Positions 26,001-39,340 of a stretch of DNA of 64,000 bases are shown piece by piece. Made by a program: the position numbers and the translations under genes. The notes under the pieces are model-generated. The model was not told the origin of the DNA and searched no databases. It saw only the letters and a program-made list of their open reading frames with translations. Location: positions 62,001 through 126,000 of the forward strand of contig VWZX01010406.1 in NCBI GenBank assembly GCA_013399015.1. The letters are read 5' to 3'. This DNA is from Galbula dea. Its lineage: Eukaryota > Chordata > Aves > Piciformes > Galbulidae. Within the stretch, counting starts at the first letter, position 1. The number at the start of each line of letters is the position of its first letter.

Positions 26001-29000
26001 GCATGAGCAATACAAATCTAAGCCTGAAGATAGATCACTGTGACATTTAGAAAAGTTGACATGAAAAATTATGGAATGTAATGCACACCAATTCAGGAGT
26101 CTATGCAAATGACCTCTGCATAACAATCTGAAAGGCAGAGATAAAGAAACATTTCTCTCCCTTGTTTTCTAGATGGCTTCTGAACTCTGCAAACACTTTA
26201 GGTATCTTTAGCAGTATTTTTTTCCCTGATGTTCTATGTCTATTTCTAAAGCTACTTTCAGGATTGTCACTTGATCTTTACTTTCAGTCTACTCAAGCTG
26301 CAAGGAGGTATATCACAGAAGCAGCTATGTCTTTGGGTCAGTCTGACATCAAAGAACTATCAAATCCAGGAATGGAAGCAATGGCATCAAAACCTAAGTC
26401 TTTGAACAAATAGATTAATGTTAACTGTTAATGATCATCCTTTCTTCTTTTGTTTTATTTTTCCTTCCAAATACAGAAAACATTGAATACTTCATGTCTA
26501 AAACCAAGTAGGTGCCAGTAAACAACTGATAACCAAGGACAGCTGCTGTATTTAGTATAGCACAATACATCAGGATGTTATTTAAGTGTATAGTAGCAAC
26601 ATCTCTACATTTGAAGAGCACTATTCAAGCATTTTCAACACCCAGCAGTAGTCCATTATACATCAAAGTTTATCTGGTGAACCATTTAGCATGTGATTTA
26701 AAGTAATCATTTAATGATTTAAACTAATATGCCAAATTTTAATCTCTTACCAGTCACCCTATAAAATATGAGGATTATAACTTCAAAAAAATAACTGAGG
26801 CAGTAACACTTAATTAAACTAGCATTTCAAAAATAGCTTTGTCCTTAAAAATATTATAGTTCCGATAGAAAGCTATAAAAGCACACAATAAAAATTATCT
26901 TCAATCTCCAAGAGTCAGTTGTCTTTATCTACTTGATATCTACTGTACTATAAACAACCCAACTTTCTGCTATAACTCTCACTTGAGTTATTTCCAGAGA
27001 GCAAACCTATGAAAATTTAATGACTGCCCCTTCCAGATAGAGAATGAGCAAACCTAAGAGACAAACTAAACAATACTTATGGATGCTCACAGAGAGGTGT
27101 GACTTTTGTATTTGTTCTCCTTTTTCTCTTCTTGTGACCTTCAAATATAAAGGTTTCCTATTATAACTGTCATAGAGGTTTTTCACACATCCTAACTGGC
27201 ATTTGGGGGAAGCAAATATGATAATTACAGATCCTGCATTAGCTTGCTATTGCTGAAGAGTGAGCACTGCTTTATAAAGGAGCTCTGATAATGTACTGCC
27301 TGTAATTACAGTCTAAATAAACTTTCCTGTAATCTTTCTATTGATCTAAAAGAGCACAACAGTTTAAATCCCAGACAACCCCCAAAAGACTATTAACTAA
27401 AATTTGATTAGAAACTAGTGGTGGGAAAGATGAGGTTGATTTTCTAGTTATGTATTGTGTACAGTTTACTATACTAGAACCATTTCACACAGTTTGTGCA
27501 TGTGTACATATATTTCATACTGTACAATTATATAGAAGCAATCATTTCAAATCATTCCCTCCATTAGCTATAGGCCATACACTGCCAGTTTCACAAATGC
27601 CAGATTTTACTCTATTCTGTTAATCATCTTGCAGAATTCTTCTTCCCATGCTATCTTCATCACCCCAGTGACCTAACAACAGAAATATCACCTACTCATC
27701 TGAGGTATCTGAGCACCACTGATGGAAATCAGCACTGCCTGAGTTAGACTGTTTCACTACTGAACTGCTTGACAAAACTAAACTGTATTCACCTACACTA
27801 CAAGTAAATGTATACTCAGGCTTCATTTTCTGCCTCTTATCTTCCAAACCAGAAAATACTGTCTGTGAAATAGTCTTGTACTTTGTTAGTAATAGAGAAA
27901 TTGTGGCTGCTGTTCTCTAAAAATCTTTATCTACTTCAGCAGAAAATGCCTCATAATTGAAAATGAAATCTGGTTTCTGTTTTGGCTGGAAAGTTATTTC
28001 AGTAGAAAATAAACACAGGCAACCCCTTGGCTTTAAAACTGACACAATTAGTTTCCATTTTGACTCTTAACAACTTTAGAATCCTTTAGGAAGGTAAGTA
28101 ACAGGAGCAACACATATGAAGCCAATGGAACCTATTCTAACAAGTGCAACATGTATGTTTTACTAATGACCTTTTAAATCAAAGGAAAAAATACAGGTTT
28201 TATAGTAAAGAGAATGGGGATCTACATCCTGTCTTTTTATGTTGAACTGTTTATTACCCATTCTCCGAGGTTCAGCAGGATATCATGTTAGCAGCAATGC
28301 CCATAATCCTTTCTAAACTTTGGTCCTTTGTACCTGTATTAGACACTGCCCATCCATGAAATACTTAATCTGTGGCTAACAATGACAGATGCTTTTCCCA
28401 TTCCTTCCTAATGAGTCATTTTTAAAGTGTCAGCACCATTTTTTGTTTGCTTGTTTATTTAAACTTTCTACTTTACTAAGCTTTCCCAAATTCAAAAAGT
28501 GAATGTGCTTTTGGGGAACCATTAAATGAAAGGCAAAGCAACAAGAACACTGAGTCTGTTCTGAAGCATCAGCAACAGAACCATGGTAGCAGATTTGGGT
28601 TAGAAATAATGAGACAGGGAAGTCTGTCTTAAAAACCTTTCCAACTATTCTTCTGTTTATTGTCCATCTTATTTCTATCTATTCTTGTTTTAATTCTCAC
28701 TCTCTCCACCCCCAAGAATACCTGGTGGTGGCAGCATTTTTGGTTTTGCCCAGAGCTTGTGACAGAAGACAAGCCATTGAATTTCAATTTTAGTATCATT
28801 GTTATACAGCATGAAGGGAGAATGATTTCTATCAAAGAAAAATGCCAAATGTTTAAAAGCTACATACTGACTTTAAGGTAACCATATATATTATGGCAAA
28901 ATAAATAATCTTTTAAAATAAATCCTAAAAAAATCAAAGAAACAATGTTACCTATTGTCATTTGCATTGGAGGCAACAGGGATGTTTTTTTCTATCCTTT

Positions 29001-30355
29001 TTATTTATTAGATCAAATCTCATCATGAGCATTCAGCTTTCTGTCTCTCTTGCACTTCTCCTTAAGCTTTATCCCCTCTTTCATCCAGCACTTTAGTTCA
29101 TACATTAGCCTGCTAATACACCACCATCTTATCTTCAAACTTGAATAACAGGAGTATTCTGTGCTGATCCAAACTGTTTCTCCAAATATCTGCTTCCTTC
29201 ACCTCAATGCACTGGAGGAAATTCTGAATTAATGTGTTGAACAGTTCCTTTTCAAAAAAGAACTCCATGCAGTTTTCTAGCCCAATTTTGGCAAACTCCT
29301 GCAGAGTCAATTTTTACACCTCTGCAAAATGAGTTAAGTACTACTATTTTTAATCCTTCTCCATCCTTAGTTGCAAATCATTTCTATGTCTTTGACATGC
29401 ACCAGAGTACTGAACTCCTCTGTTCATCCACACTTCAGGCTGCTCAGTGTGGGTGTGTACAGTTTGAAAACTGGTCCTTGCAGACAACTGACAGATTTCT
29501 CCTTTGGCCCTCACTCCTAGTGTCCTTCCAATTGCATGTGGCCAATTTTCTGTGCATTTTCTACTAATCAGTGACCTTGAAGTCAAGGAGCTTATGCTTG
29601 AGGAAAGACAAGAGGTACCTCAGTGTGCTCTAAGGATTTACCCTAAGGCTCTTCCTTAAAAAGGTTTGTTCCTTTTCCTCACCTCCTCAGTGCAGGAATA
29701 AGAATCGATCTGAGCCAGTATTTCTTCTCCAGTTCAGTTACAAATGATGCCAACCTCTACTTACAGAAATAGGCACCTCCATCCTACCCCATTTCATCAT
29801 CTACAGGAGGAAAAAATGAAAGGGAAACTTACATCCATTTTTCAGTCTGCTTTCTCACTTCAGTAGGAAATGGAACACAACAGAAGCACAGTTCAATCTT
29901 TCTTCTTTTTTGCTTTCCTTTATGATTGTCTCTTAAAAATGTCCACATGAATCTTATGACCAGAAATGGTTGAATTAATGCCACTGCTATGGAGGTAGCC
30001 CATTATATTTTTCATTATTCTTAACTATAATAATTAAATGTAAGACAAACAGTTTATGGGCATATAAGAAAGCTGCTAATTAGAAATGTCAGAATCCTAA
30101 AATACATACCAGAACTGAAAACCTGCAAGTATAAAATTTCATGCATTTCACATACATTTCTACTCTTCTTAACTGTAAGAATGGACTGAATTAAAGAGAG
30201 ATTTGAAGTACTGAGTAATTGATATATGTGCTTCTGTATACTTTTGTCTAATTTAATGTCAAAATTATCTACTTATACCCAAACCTTGAGGAGTCTATGC
30301 ATATAAAAAGTAAAAAAAAAAAATTGGATGACTACAGAAAGAAACAAAAATGCAC

Positions 30356-30448
30356 AAAATCATTGAGGTTGGAATGGACCTCTGCAGATCATCTAGTTCA
30401 AACCCCTGCTCACAGCAAGGTTAACTACAGCAGCCTGCTCAAGACCTT
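30356..30448 (-). mobile_element. CR1 LINE 3' end, diverged, minus orientation
   Basis: TCATTGAGGTTGGAATGGAC and GATCATCTAGTTCAAACCCC identify the CR1 tail. Confidence 0.8.
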
Positions 30449-30489
30449 CATTATTTTAGAAAGTTTTGTACACCTTCCATTTAATCATT

Positions 30490-30519
30490 TAAATTTAATT
30501 TAATTTAATTTAATAGTTG
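30490..30519. repeat. TTTAA-type simple repeat
   Basis: About five units of the pentamer TTTAA occur in a row. Confidence 0.9.
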
Positions 30520-32268
30520 AGTTCAACAAATGATCATTTCATGTCTCTTTGAGTGTCTGCAACAAAAATATATTGTAAAGCATTTATTTGTAAAAATATC
30601 ACCTAATATACAAAATACAAACAGACAAGGAGGAGTAATTCTACTGTTCAGGAAGGAAAACTAGATGAGCTGGTTTGAAGGGTGAGGTATTTCCCAGGTA
30701 CTACTGTCTGTCATTTTAAATGTCATGTTTCATTGGGATTTTGAATAAAATGCCATTGTTCTTTCAGAAAACTGTCTGGTTTTATATATATATAAAATGG
30801 ATAAAATATGCCCTAAGAGGTGCAAAATGTCAGTGACTTTTATACTACTGAGATGGCCCAACTATATTTTGTTGTTTGCCTAAGGCAATGAAAGCCCTAA
30901 AGGTGATTTCACACACTGCAATATAACAAGCAGCACACTACACATTTCCAGTTGTTAGCAGTATTACCAGAGATGAAGCTAGAGAACACTTGCTATTGAA
31001 TTGAAGTCAAAGAACTTTTACATTAGCAGAATAGAATTGTGCTAACAAGGGGACAGGCAGGGCCCTGTTGAATGGAATGTGGCCTTGGGGTAGGTCTATT
31101 GTCTAACCTCAAGTTATGTGGAATAAGCAAAACCCCTTTGTTGAGTAGAGCTGGTTATCTACACTGTGATGAGGTAAATAGAGGCCCCTGAAGACCACCT
31201 AAGGACTCTAATATTTATGCTAAAAGAGATGGTGACACATATAAATGAATTCTCAGAAAGCTGTATAATTATTAACAAGGGGCTTGGAAAATATTATAAA
31301 TATTTATGTACATATAGTATAGAAGAGGTGTGAGTAACTAACAAAGACACAGACAATTTTGGAGGAATGATCCCCTTAATAATATTTTGGTGTTACTGAG
31401 TCTCTTTAACAGAACACCAAGCCAGATGCACCTAGCCTGCCACTTTGGTGAGCAGTGTTAGAAAGGAAGGGACTTTGGAAGTTCTTTCCTCTGAATCAAT
31501 ATCTTTGGAGGGAATACTTGTTTGTGCTTTGACAAATTTCTTTAGCTAATTCATTCTTGAATCTCCTGACTGTCCAAATAAAATTTTCAGAGATGGTTTT
31601 GAGTAGGAAGCACATAGATGAGTTGGTGCTAGGCCAAAAAAAACCCCAAATCCCTACAAGTCAGAACTAAGGATAAGTCAGAAGCTCAACATGGAAATAT
31701 TTTGGGAAATGTCTCTGCAACAAGAGAGGAAGAGGTGGCCAAAGAACCCTGAAGAAATGCCAGCTAAGAAGCCAGATGCTTCTTGCAAAAAAATGTTCCA
31801 GAGTTTGGCATCTGGGACCATTAAATGCCAAACTGATCTCCATCTGTAGGAAAAGCTGTTTCTTGCTTCTAGGGGAGGAAAAGTAAGAAAGAATGGAATA
31901 GTAGTTTAAAGGACTGCCAATAAAGCCAGAAGGCAGACTGAACTCAGCATTCAAATTATAATCATATTGAGATTTAGTTTTTAATTCCATGATAGTTTTA
32001 AATCCATTCATTTATAAATAATATAAAATAAAGTCTTTAAAATATACTGCATAAATATGGATTCTTTTACCTACAGGTCTTTCAGATATTTACCCTTCCC
32101 TAAATTAGGAATCCCCTGCTGATACAACTCAGGAAAGGACAATTCATGGATAGTTCTGAGGAAACACAGAGGCTGATTTTGACTTTGCTTTTCCACATAA
32201 ATCCTCTGCAGAAGGGGAAGAAGAAACAAATAAAAAAGTGAAACAGTATGCTGCTTTTCTGTAACAGC

Positions 32269-32522
32269 ATCACAGAATGGTTTAGGTTGGAATGGACCAG
32301 GTTGCTCAAGGCCTTATTCAACGTGGTTTTGAACACCTACTTGAAGGGGGCATTCACAACTTCTTTGGGCAGTCTGTTCCAGTGTCTCACCACTCTCTCA
32401 GCAAAGAATTTCTTCCCACTATCTAATCTAAACATAGCCTCTTTCAATTTAACACCATTACCCCTTATCCCACCACCACACTCCCTCATAAAGAGTTCCT
32501 CCCCATCTTTCCTCTAATTAAA
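32269..32522 (-). mobile_element. CR1 LINE 3' part, minus orientation
   Basis: TCACAGAATGGTTTAGGTTG, then GGGCAGTCTGTTCCAGTGTC and CAAAGAATTTCTTCC match the CR1 3' region on the reverse strand. A short part after AATGGACCAGG appears deleted. Confidence 0.85.
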
Positions 32523-34006
32523 AGTTCATATTATGCATAACATTGAGTACATTCTAATGACATCAAACTAGTTCTTTTCTTCCTGAAAAGACACCTGCTT
32601 AATTCTCCAAGTTCTAAAGTCATAATGATTACAGTCAGTTTCCAAACTATTCTACATCATTAGAAACACTGCTGCCTCCATAAATCTGCATTGCCTGTTA
32701 TTTTGCAAGAAAGGTTGAAGAGATTTTCACTTAAAGTTTCCCTCTAAATTAGTAACAGCCAAGGACACACAAGGCCTTTAATTAGAGTTTGATGTTATTG
32801 GGGAAAAATCTCAGCAGTATCAGGAGAGATGATACAATAGGATAGAGAAGAAATAGGGAATTCAGCTGATACTAGATGCATCTGTCTATAAATGTTCAGA
32901 GACATAATTTGGGAGATTATATTATTGTGAGAATTAGAGTGAGGGTCACAAGGTACTGGAAATATATTCATGAAACCATTCTAAATTAATTTATTCACTG
33001 AAAAATGAGAAGGGAGAAAAGAAATTTCTTAGTTTATGATCTGAACAAAAATTAACTGGCAGGAAACAGGAATTGTGTAGAAATGATTCATATGTAACAT
33101 TTCAAGCTTAACTGTTGATTCAGTAGCTTTCTTGTTCTAAATTTCTTATTCTGATATTTTAAAATGAAAATACACAACTGGGAAGGCTTTGTTAATTTTC
33201 TTTTCTGTTGGCATGTGATTTGTTTTCCTATGATAGAACCCATGAAGAGAAACATTCAGTCCTGGCATACTTATTGATCCTTCAATTTTGGCAGCAAGTT
33301 TTTATACTAGTGTTCAAAAATTACTAGCACTAGATAAATAAACTTAAATGAGAAAATTTTCATTAGGAATGATGGTTTGTATTATTATTATTCCAGATTT
33401 TAAACTCTCTACAAAAAGCTTTCTTCTTGTGTTATTATCTTTTATGATATTGCACTATAAATTACACAGCTTCTCCAAGAACAGATGTTTTCAAATGGAT
33501 TTACAAAGTCTTTAGAAAAAGTAAACAAATGAATATTATCAAAGGTACAAAAGAAAGCTCTGTTATCTATCATTTACATTCACTTAAATTAGAGGTGATA
33601 TCAAGTACCAGCAGTGGTGTGGTCAACTTCAAAGAAACTCAGAAAATTCTGAATGTCATTGCCAACAGCTGAACTGACACCAGGAACATAAACAGTGCCA
33701 GAATGTGGCCATAGGCAAGGAAACTGCATTGTCTACTGTTGCATTTTCAGAGCAGTTCCTGGCCTGAATTTAGTCCAGACCAACTAACACTTGTCTAAGC
33801 CAATGCCTAGGCCCAGAGAATGCCAACAATCTTTTCTATTAGAATCCAGTTATTCTGCTTAAAAACTATGTTATGTTAAAGAAATGGCTGGATGTCCTCA
33901 GGATCAGTTACTAGTCACTGCCACTGCTTAGCTACCATGAGATGAATATTTTGTATTGTTACTGTAGTTTTAAAGAGAAAAGTGTTAAAAACCATAGTAG
34001 AAACCA

Positions 34007-34037
34007 ACACACACATATATATATACACATATATATG
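34007..34037. repeat. AC/AT dinucleotide run
   Basis: This is a short compound microsatellite of ACAC and ATAT steps. Confidence 0.85.
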
Positions 34038-35503
34038 AGGCAAGAGTAGTTACAAAATAGCAGAATGTCTTTTAACATCTGTGAGTATAAGCTAGGGCAA
34101 ACCTAATGACTGACCTGAAATTGCCTTAGAAACAGAAACAGTGGTCTAGGCTACTTGTTCTTGTGGTTGCCAGGTCTTAGATTCCCAGTTTCAACTACAG
34201 GTATCTCTGAAGAAGTTTGGGTTTATTTTGGTAAAAATAGGTAAAATGTAAGGATGGGTCATGATACATGGCTGCAAAGTGTTCATGGACCTAGAATTGC
34301 CCTTGGGGATGGTGAAGATGTACATTTGCCTATGTATCATGTAAGAATTCAAATTGCCATGATATAGCAGCTAAGCAGATGGTGATGGTGTCCAGCTGTA
34401 AAATTATGTTTTGTTAGTAGACTACAAAGAACTACAAAATTCACAAAAATAAGAACTACAAAAAAATCAAAACAACCCAACAAAACCAAACTTCAGACCT
34501 TAAAAAGTCCAAACCAGTAATAAACAATATTGCAACAGATTTTCTCAACCTCATTAGATTCTTCTTTTTCTGTTACTGGACTGGAAATATTTTACCAAAA
34601 TAGCATATCTAATACCATATAAAAATGCAGTTCTAGGATAATACAAAGTACTTCAGTTAAAATCTGAACATAAACTAATAAAAAAAATATGATATGATAT
34701 GTTATGATTAGCTTAGTTAAATTGACCTTTGGCTATTTGGGGAATTGTTTGTCTGTTTTCAAGTGTGGTAAGTTTTCTGCCTGATTATTGTATATAATCA
34801 TTGCACAAAAAGTACACTATTCACTGTGTACCTTCTGTGTTATTTATGCAACTATATCAGTATTTATTAAGAGTTTAATTTCAGATACAGGACTGTTCCA
34901 GTGTTGACATGTTATTGATTACAACTAAGAGAAGCTGATTGTTAGTCCTTATCCCATAATACTGAACCAAAATAATTTTTAAATCACGAATGCATGTATG
35001 AAATAAGATTGGGGTTTAAGTTAAAAATACTACAGTTAGTGCCAAATTCTCATGCTTTCTCTCACTGTGACTCTAAATCTTAGTTAAATTACTATTTTGT
35101 TGTCGTTTTAAGCCACAAGGTGGCAGCGCCGGTGTAATCTCTTCATCTGCCATCCTACAGCTACGTCCACTCCCACTACTGTTACCTTGAAAGCATCTCC
35201 TTTGCTTACAGAAAGCATATGACAGCAAGAGATGCTGTATTTTGTTGGACAAAATACAGTTCCAGATTAAATCACTTCCTAAGTGTTTTGAATCGATGCA
35301 TTCTTAAAATTTCCCATCTCCCATTTCTTCTGTCTGCTGACTTCAAACAAATGTTCACTGGAACAATGTGTCCATGGCACAAGTTGTTTGCTCATTTGTG
35401 TACTAACAGTCCATTCCCCAAGCTGAGAAATCACATAATAACTGGATGCATAAGTCTGCCATTCCTGGAACATAATTATATAGTGAGAAGATGTAGCACT
35501 TAC

Positions 35504-35625
35504 TGATAGCTGTTGAAAAGGTCCATGCAAGTGCCATTGTTTTTACAAGGCTCTGAATTACATTCATTTGCTTCAGTTTCACAGAATGTTCCTTCCCATC
35601 CAGGTGGGCAGACACATTGGTATCT
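35504..35625 (-). CDS. EYS: EYS exon (third): second half of EGF 3 and first half of EGF 4
   Basis: This 122-bp exon goes from phase 0 to phase 2 and has a perfect GTAAGT donor. It encodes RYQCVCPPGWEGTFC, then ETEANECNSEPCKNNGTC, then MDLFNSY and the first two bases of Gln. The acceptor reads ACATTACAG followed at once by AG, so a second AG lies 2 bp downstream. Only the first AG keeps frame with the previous exon, and it gives the CVDLHLRYQC pattern across the junction. CNSEPC fits the O-glucose consensus (C-x-S-x-P-C) and CKNNGTC the O-fucose consensus. It is flanked by introns of 21.9 kb and 16.1 kb, the two largest in the window. Confidence 0.94.
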
Positions 35626-36496
35626 CTGTAATGTAGAAGTAAAATAAGCAATCTGTTACTTTTTGGGTTTTTTATGCATTTCCAACAGGTATTATTACTG
35701 ATGGTTGTGTGTTTTTTGTTTTCTAACAGGTGCTTCAGCATGTCAAAACTTGAACATTTTATAAACACCAGTAATTTGGCAGAGGTATGAAGTAGGTATG
35801 CAACACTACTTATCACCTACCTTTTTGTATCATCAACTTGTGTACCTCAAATCCTTTACTATCTCTTCCTCACTCCCAATTTTTCCTAATAAAAGATATT
35901 GTCATATTGACATTCCTAAACCACATTATTTACAATCATCTGAATGGTACTGTGCAGCATGAAGTCCCAACAGAAGTCTATAAATACAAATTGCCATGGA
36001 TATTCTCAGGATTCTATAGATAACCAACTCATCTCACACCTTTAATATGAAATTGTGCATCAGTATCTTAATTAAGCAGTATGAGACAACATAACACTGG
36101 ACAGGACATAAAAAATACTATCTTCTATACAATGCATTAAATAGAATATAGGATCTATTAGGTAGCAATAAATGCAAATCTTCTAGCTCTATGATGATAG
36201 TATTAACTATAGCAATGATCAGGTGTTGTGAGTGCTAGATTTCTGACTGATTAAATGGAATGAAACTTCAGCAATGTGTAAATCCAGCTCAGAAAGAAGC
36301 ATATTACAGAGCACTGCTCATGACACTGCAAAGCTATTCTAACCAATTGTAATGATACTCCTCTATTATCTCCAACTTCCAAATTATCCTGTATTTACAT
36401 GCAATGAATGTTTGACATAGGCTCACAAAAGTAAGAAGCAGAAAGGATATTTTACTGCCAATTTCTACAAAAGAATTAAAAAATAAAATAAAAGAG

Positions 36497-37231
36497 TGTC
36501 CTGGTTTGGGTTAGAACAGAACTGAGTCTGTTCAGTGATTTTACTTTTCAGCTGAAGCTCCTCAAGTAACTGCTCTTTCTGAAACTAGCAGCTTGTTTTC
36601 ATAGACACTGCCAGCTTCTAGCAGTGATAAGGCCTAATGTTTAGATTTACTGTCAGGAATTGGTATGCAGAGCAAGGTCACTGCTAAATCTTGTGTCTCA
36701 CGTCGAGGAGTGCAGAGTAAAAGCTGCACCTACAGGGAGGAGCAGGCAGGACTGGTGACCCTAAACTGACCAACTAAGTATTCCTTTCCACATACATCAT
36801 ATTTGATATAAAACTGAGGGTCAGTTCCCTCTTCTCTCTCTTCTCCTGTGGTTCAGTGGCCAGCATCTGAGGAGAACTCTGTTCTGCCCTGGATCCTGAT
36901 CTATAGGCTCCTGTATCTAGTGCCAGGACCCAGCCCCTGAGCCTGGTTCCCCTCTGCTGCTGAGGCCTTCTGCTGCAGTATCAGTGGTGATAGTGACATA
37001 GTTACCATCTAGGGAGGTTTGGGTTCTATATTGGGGTTTGTACATATTTGTATATATCTCCTTTTATCATTATTATTATCATTAAAGTAGTTTTAGTTTT
37101 CTTTTGCAATCCACAAGTCTCCCTGTCTCTTATTCCCTTTCCCTTCCCATTGGGGGAGGGAGGGTGAGGAAGGGAGTAACAGGGAGCATCTGTGACTGGT
37201 TTGGTGGTCAGTCCAGCCCTGCCCCTCAACA
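36497..37231 (+). mobile_element. Solo ERV LTR, family A, plus orientation
   Basis: The 735-bp block begins TGTCCTGGTTTGGGTTAGAA and ends GCCCCTCAACA, so it has TGT...ACA termini. A TATA-like GATATAAAACTG lies near 36807, and an ATTAAA polyadenylation-type signal near 37081. A second, clearly homologous copy lies inverted at 51811-52520. No internal viral genes flank it, so it is a solo LTR left by recombination. I could not see a convincing target-site duplication. Confidence 0.88.
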
Positions 37232-37299
37232 GTGAGAAAAGTGAACTTCTGCTGAATTGTTAGAGAGGGCAGTAATGCAAACACTTCCATTCAGCAGAA

Positions 37300-37400
37300 T
37301 CAGAGAATCACAGAATGTTAGGGGTTGGAAGGGACCTAGAAAGATAACCAAGTCCAACCCCCCTGCCAAAGCAGGACACTGTAGATAAGGTCACACAGTT
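37300..37400 (-). mobile_element. CR1 LINE 3' end, minus orientation
   Basis: CACAGAATGTTAGGGGTTGG and GTCCAACCCCCCTGCC identify it. It sits about 70 bp after the family A LTR. Confidence 0.9.
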
Positions 37401-39034
37401 TTAATTCTTTTGTAACATGCTCAATTCTAACAAGGTTTCTTTCTCTCAAAAGTTAGGAAACACTTTAATGGCAAGTGTGGCTAACCTGAATGATTTCATT
37501 ACTTGCTAAACACTACAACAGCCTTCAGGGTAGATTTTAAAGCCTATTAAAATCCATGTAAATTGGAAGGCATCAACAGCAAAAAAAAAAGTTTAGGATT
37601 CTTTTTTAAAAGCTGAGTGTATAAATAAACAGCCACAGCACAACAAACTGATGGGTAAGGAACCAGCAGTGTAACGTCCACAGGAACCACATTGCTTCAT
37701 TGTAGCTGTTCTGTTACTGAAACTGTGTTTTGGAAACTGACAGAGACAATTGTGTTTCAAGGGCTATGGGCTACAATCTTTTACTTAAATGGTGAGGAGA
37801 TACTATTTAGTTTCCTAACACAGTTTAAAATAGAATAATTTAAGCATCAGAACTCTGAAGGAAATGCATATTGGGCAGTTGTCCCAGAATTTTCTATTAC
37901 AATATCCTTACTCTCTCCTGCCATATTAAAAGCTTAGAGGATTTTACTGGAACAAAGATAAAATAAAAAGGAAAGAGGTTTAAAGTCAAGCTCAGTATGA
38001 TTGTCCTGAGATGTCATATAGTGTGGAACAGTTCCACTGATACCAGTACTTAAATTACATGTGTATTCTATTAAAGCAGCTAAAATCAACTTTTCTGCCA
38101 ACAAATGTGTACATGATATATTTGTAATTTGCATTTTTCCCAACTGCAGTTGTTTTGGGCTCATGTTGACAATCCCAGTTGCTAGCTTGCTTGGAACACA
38201 CCCATGATGCCTGTAACATGGATTTTCTGAACCTTTTGAGATAAATTTTAAAAGCCAGAAAATAACAGTGAGGGATGTCTTTCTGAGAGCATGTTGACAA
38301 ACATGAAATGTCAGTAACTTATTCACATAGCAAAACAATACAACAGAAAAATTACTGTGTGAAAGCAGGTTGGACACTCAAAATGAGTTCAGTTATCTAT
38401 TGATGAGTTAACTCCATATTCTAGTCAAAAGAAAGCAGTAGCATTTTTTCCTCTGTGTTTTCCATAGGGAAGGCTATTCCATGCATCTAAATACAACATT
38501 CAACCTGCTGCTTCCATCTGGTAAATAAAAATAAAAAAGCAGCTTAATTGACAGTTTACTGTTACTGCTCTATACTCCTGAACTCAGTCTCAAGGACTGC
38601 AAAATATTCCCCTTAAGGAGAGAAGAAAATTGGGAACAAGAGTCCAAGAAGTGGGAAATACCTGAAGTGACAGTAAACCAGAGGTTAATCTAGGAGGCAG
38701 AAAGATTTTGCTAGAATATTTTGTATTCTTAAAATATAATACTAAAAGTAATTTATTGTCAGTTTAGGATTTCACAGAAACCAGGAATGTGAGACAATGC
38801 CTAACTTCCAAAAAACTCTGCCAGGAAAGGATCAGAAACTGAAAAGTGAAAGGAGGCTGTTGACAGTTTTGTTTAGAAAGCAGCAGTATTATTTCTAAGG
38901 TCTTGCTAAAACCATCTGTCAATCAGCCTCTAAAATTCTATGCTTTGCAGGTTTCTCATTACATGAGGACTGTCACATCAAGCCCAAACATTACTCATAG
39001 ATATGCATATCATCCATAGGTGCAGTATACAAGG

Positions 39035-39340
39035 TACAGAGGAAGACCCTAGGGCTCCTGGTGGACACCAAGTTGGCCATAAGGTAGCAATGTGCCCTTG
39101 TTGAAAAGAAGGCTGATGGGGTCCTGGGCTGTGTTAGGAAGGGTGCTGCCAGCAGGCTGAGGGAGGGAATTCCTACCCTCTCTTCAGCACTGGAGGGGGC
39201 ACACCTGGAGTTCTGGGCTACCTAGTACAGGAGAGGCATGCAGCTACTGAAAAGGGTCCAGTGAAGGGCCAATAACATTAAGAGCCTGACACATCTCTCA
39301 GATGAGGAAAGGTTAAGAGAGGAAGGACTGTGGGTGAGGG
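39035..39340 (+). mobile_element. CR1 LINE, ORF2 C-terminal remnant, plus orientation
   Basis: CCTAGGGCTCCTGGTGGACA, then AAGGCTGATGGGGTCCTGGG and GAGGAAAGGTTAAGAGAGGA follow the CR1 ORF2 end, with many disruptions. The 3' tail is missing. Confidence 0.85.

Larger units (their letters stand above)
19398..35503 (-). other. EYS: EYS intron between third and fourth exons, with two sequence gaps
   Basis: This 16.1-kb intron holds CR1 pieces at 19937-20068, 21900-21975, 23035-23098, 30356-30448 and 32269-32522, and a probable ERV LTR at about 21120-21890. It also contains single N positions at 20920 and 22145, a TTTAA-type run at 30490-30519 and an AT/AC run at 34007-34037. The part from 20.1 to 22.3 kb keeps more CpG dinucleotides than the rest. 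From 23.1 to 30.3 kb I see only AT-rich unique sequence. Confidence 0.82.

Noticed and set aside
35403..35816. A 137-codon minus-strand open frame overlapping the third EYS exon
   Set aside because: It uses a different frame from the EGF-coding one and lacks the cysteine pattern.
36481..37245. Target-site duplication around the family A LTR
   Set aside because: The flanks AAAGAG and GTGAGA do not match, so no duplication can be claimed.
37934..38377. A 147-codon minus-strand open frame
   Set aside because: The composition is random-looking, there is no domain, and no splice sites or homologues come to mind; it lies in intron.
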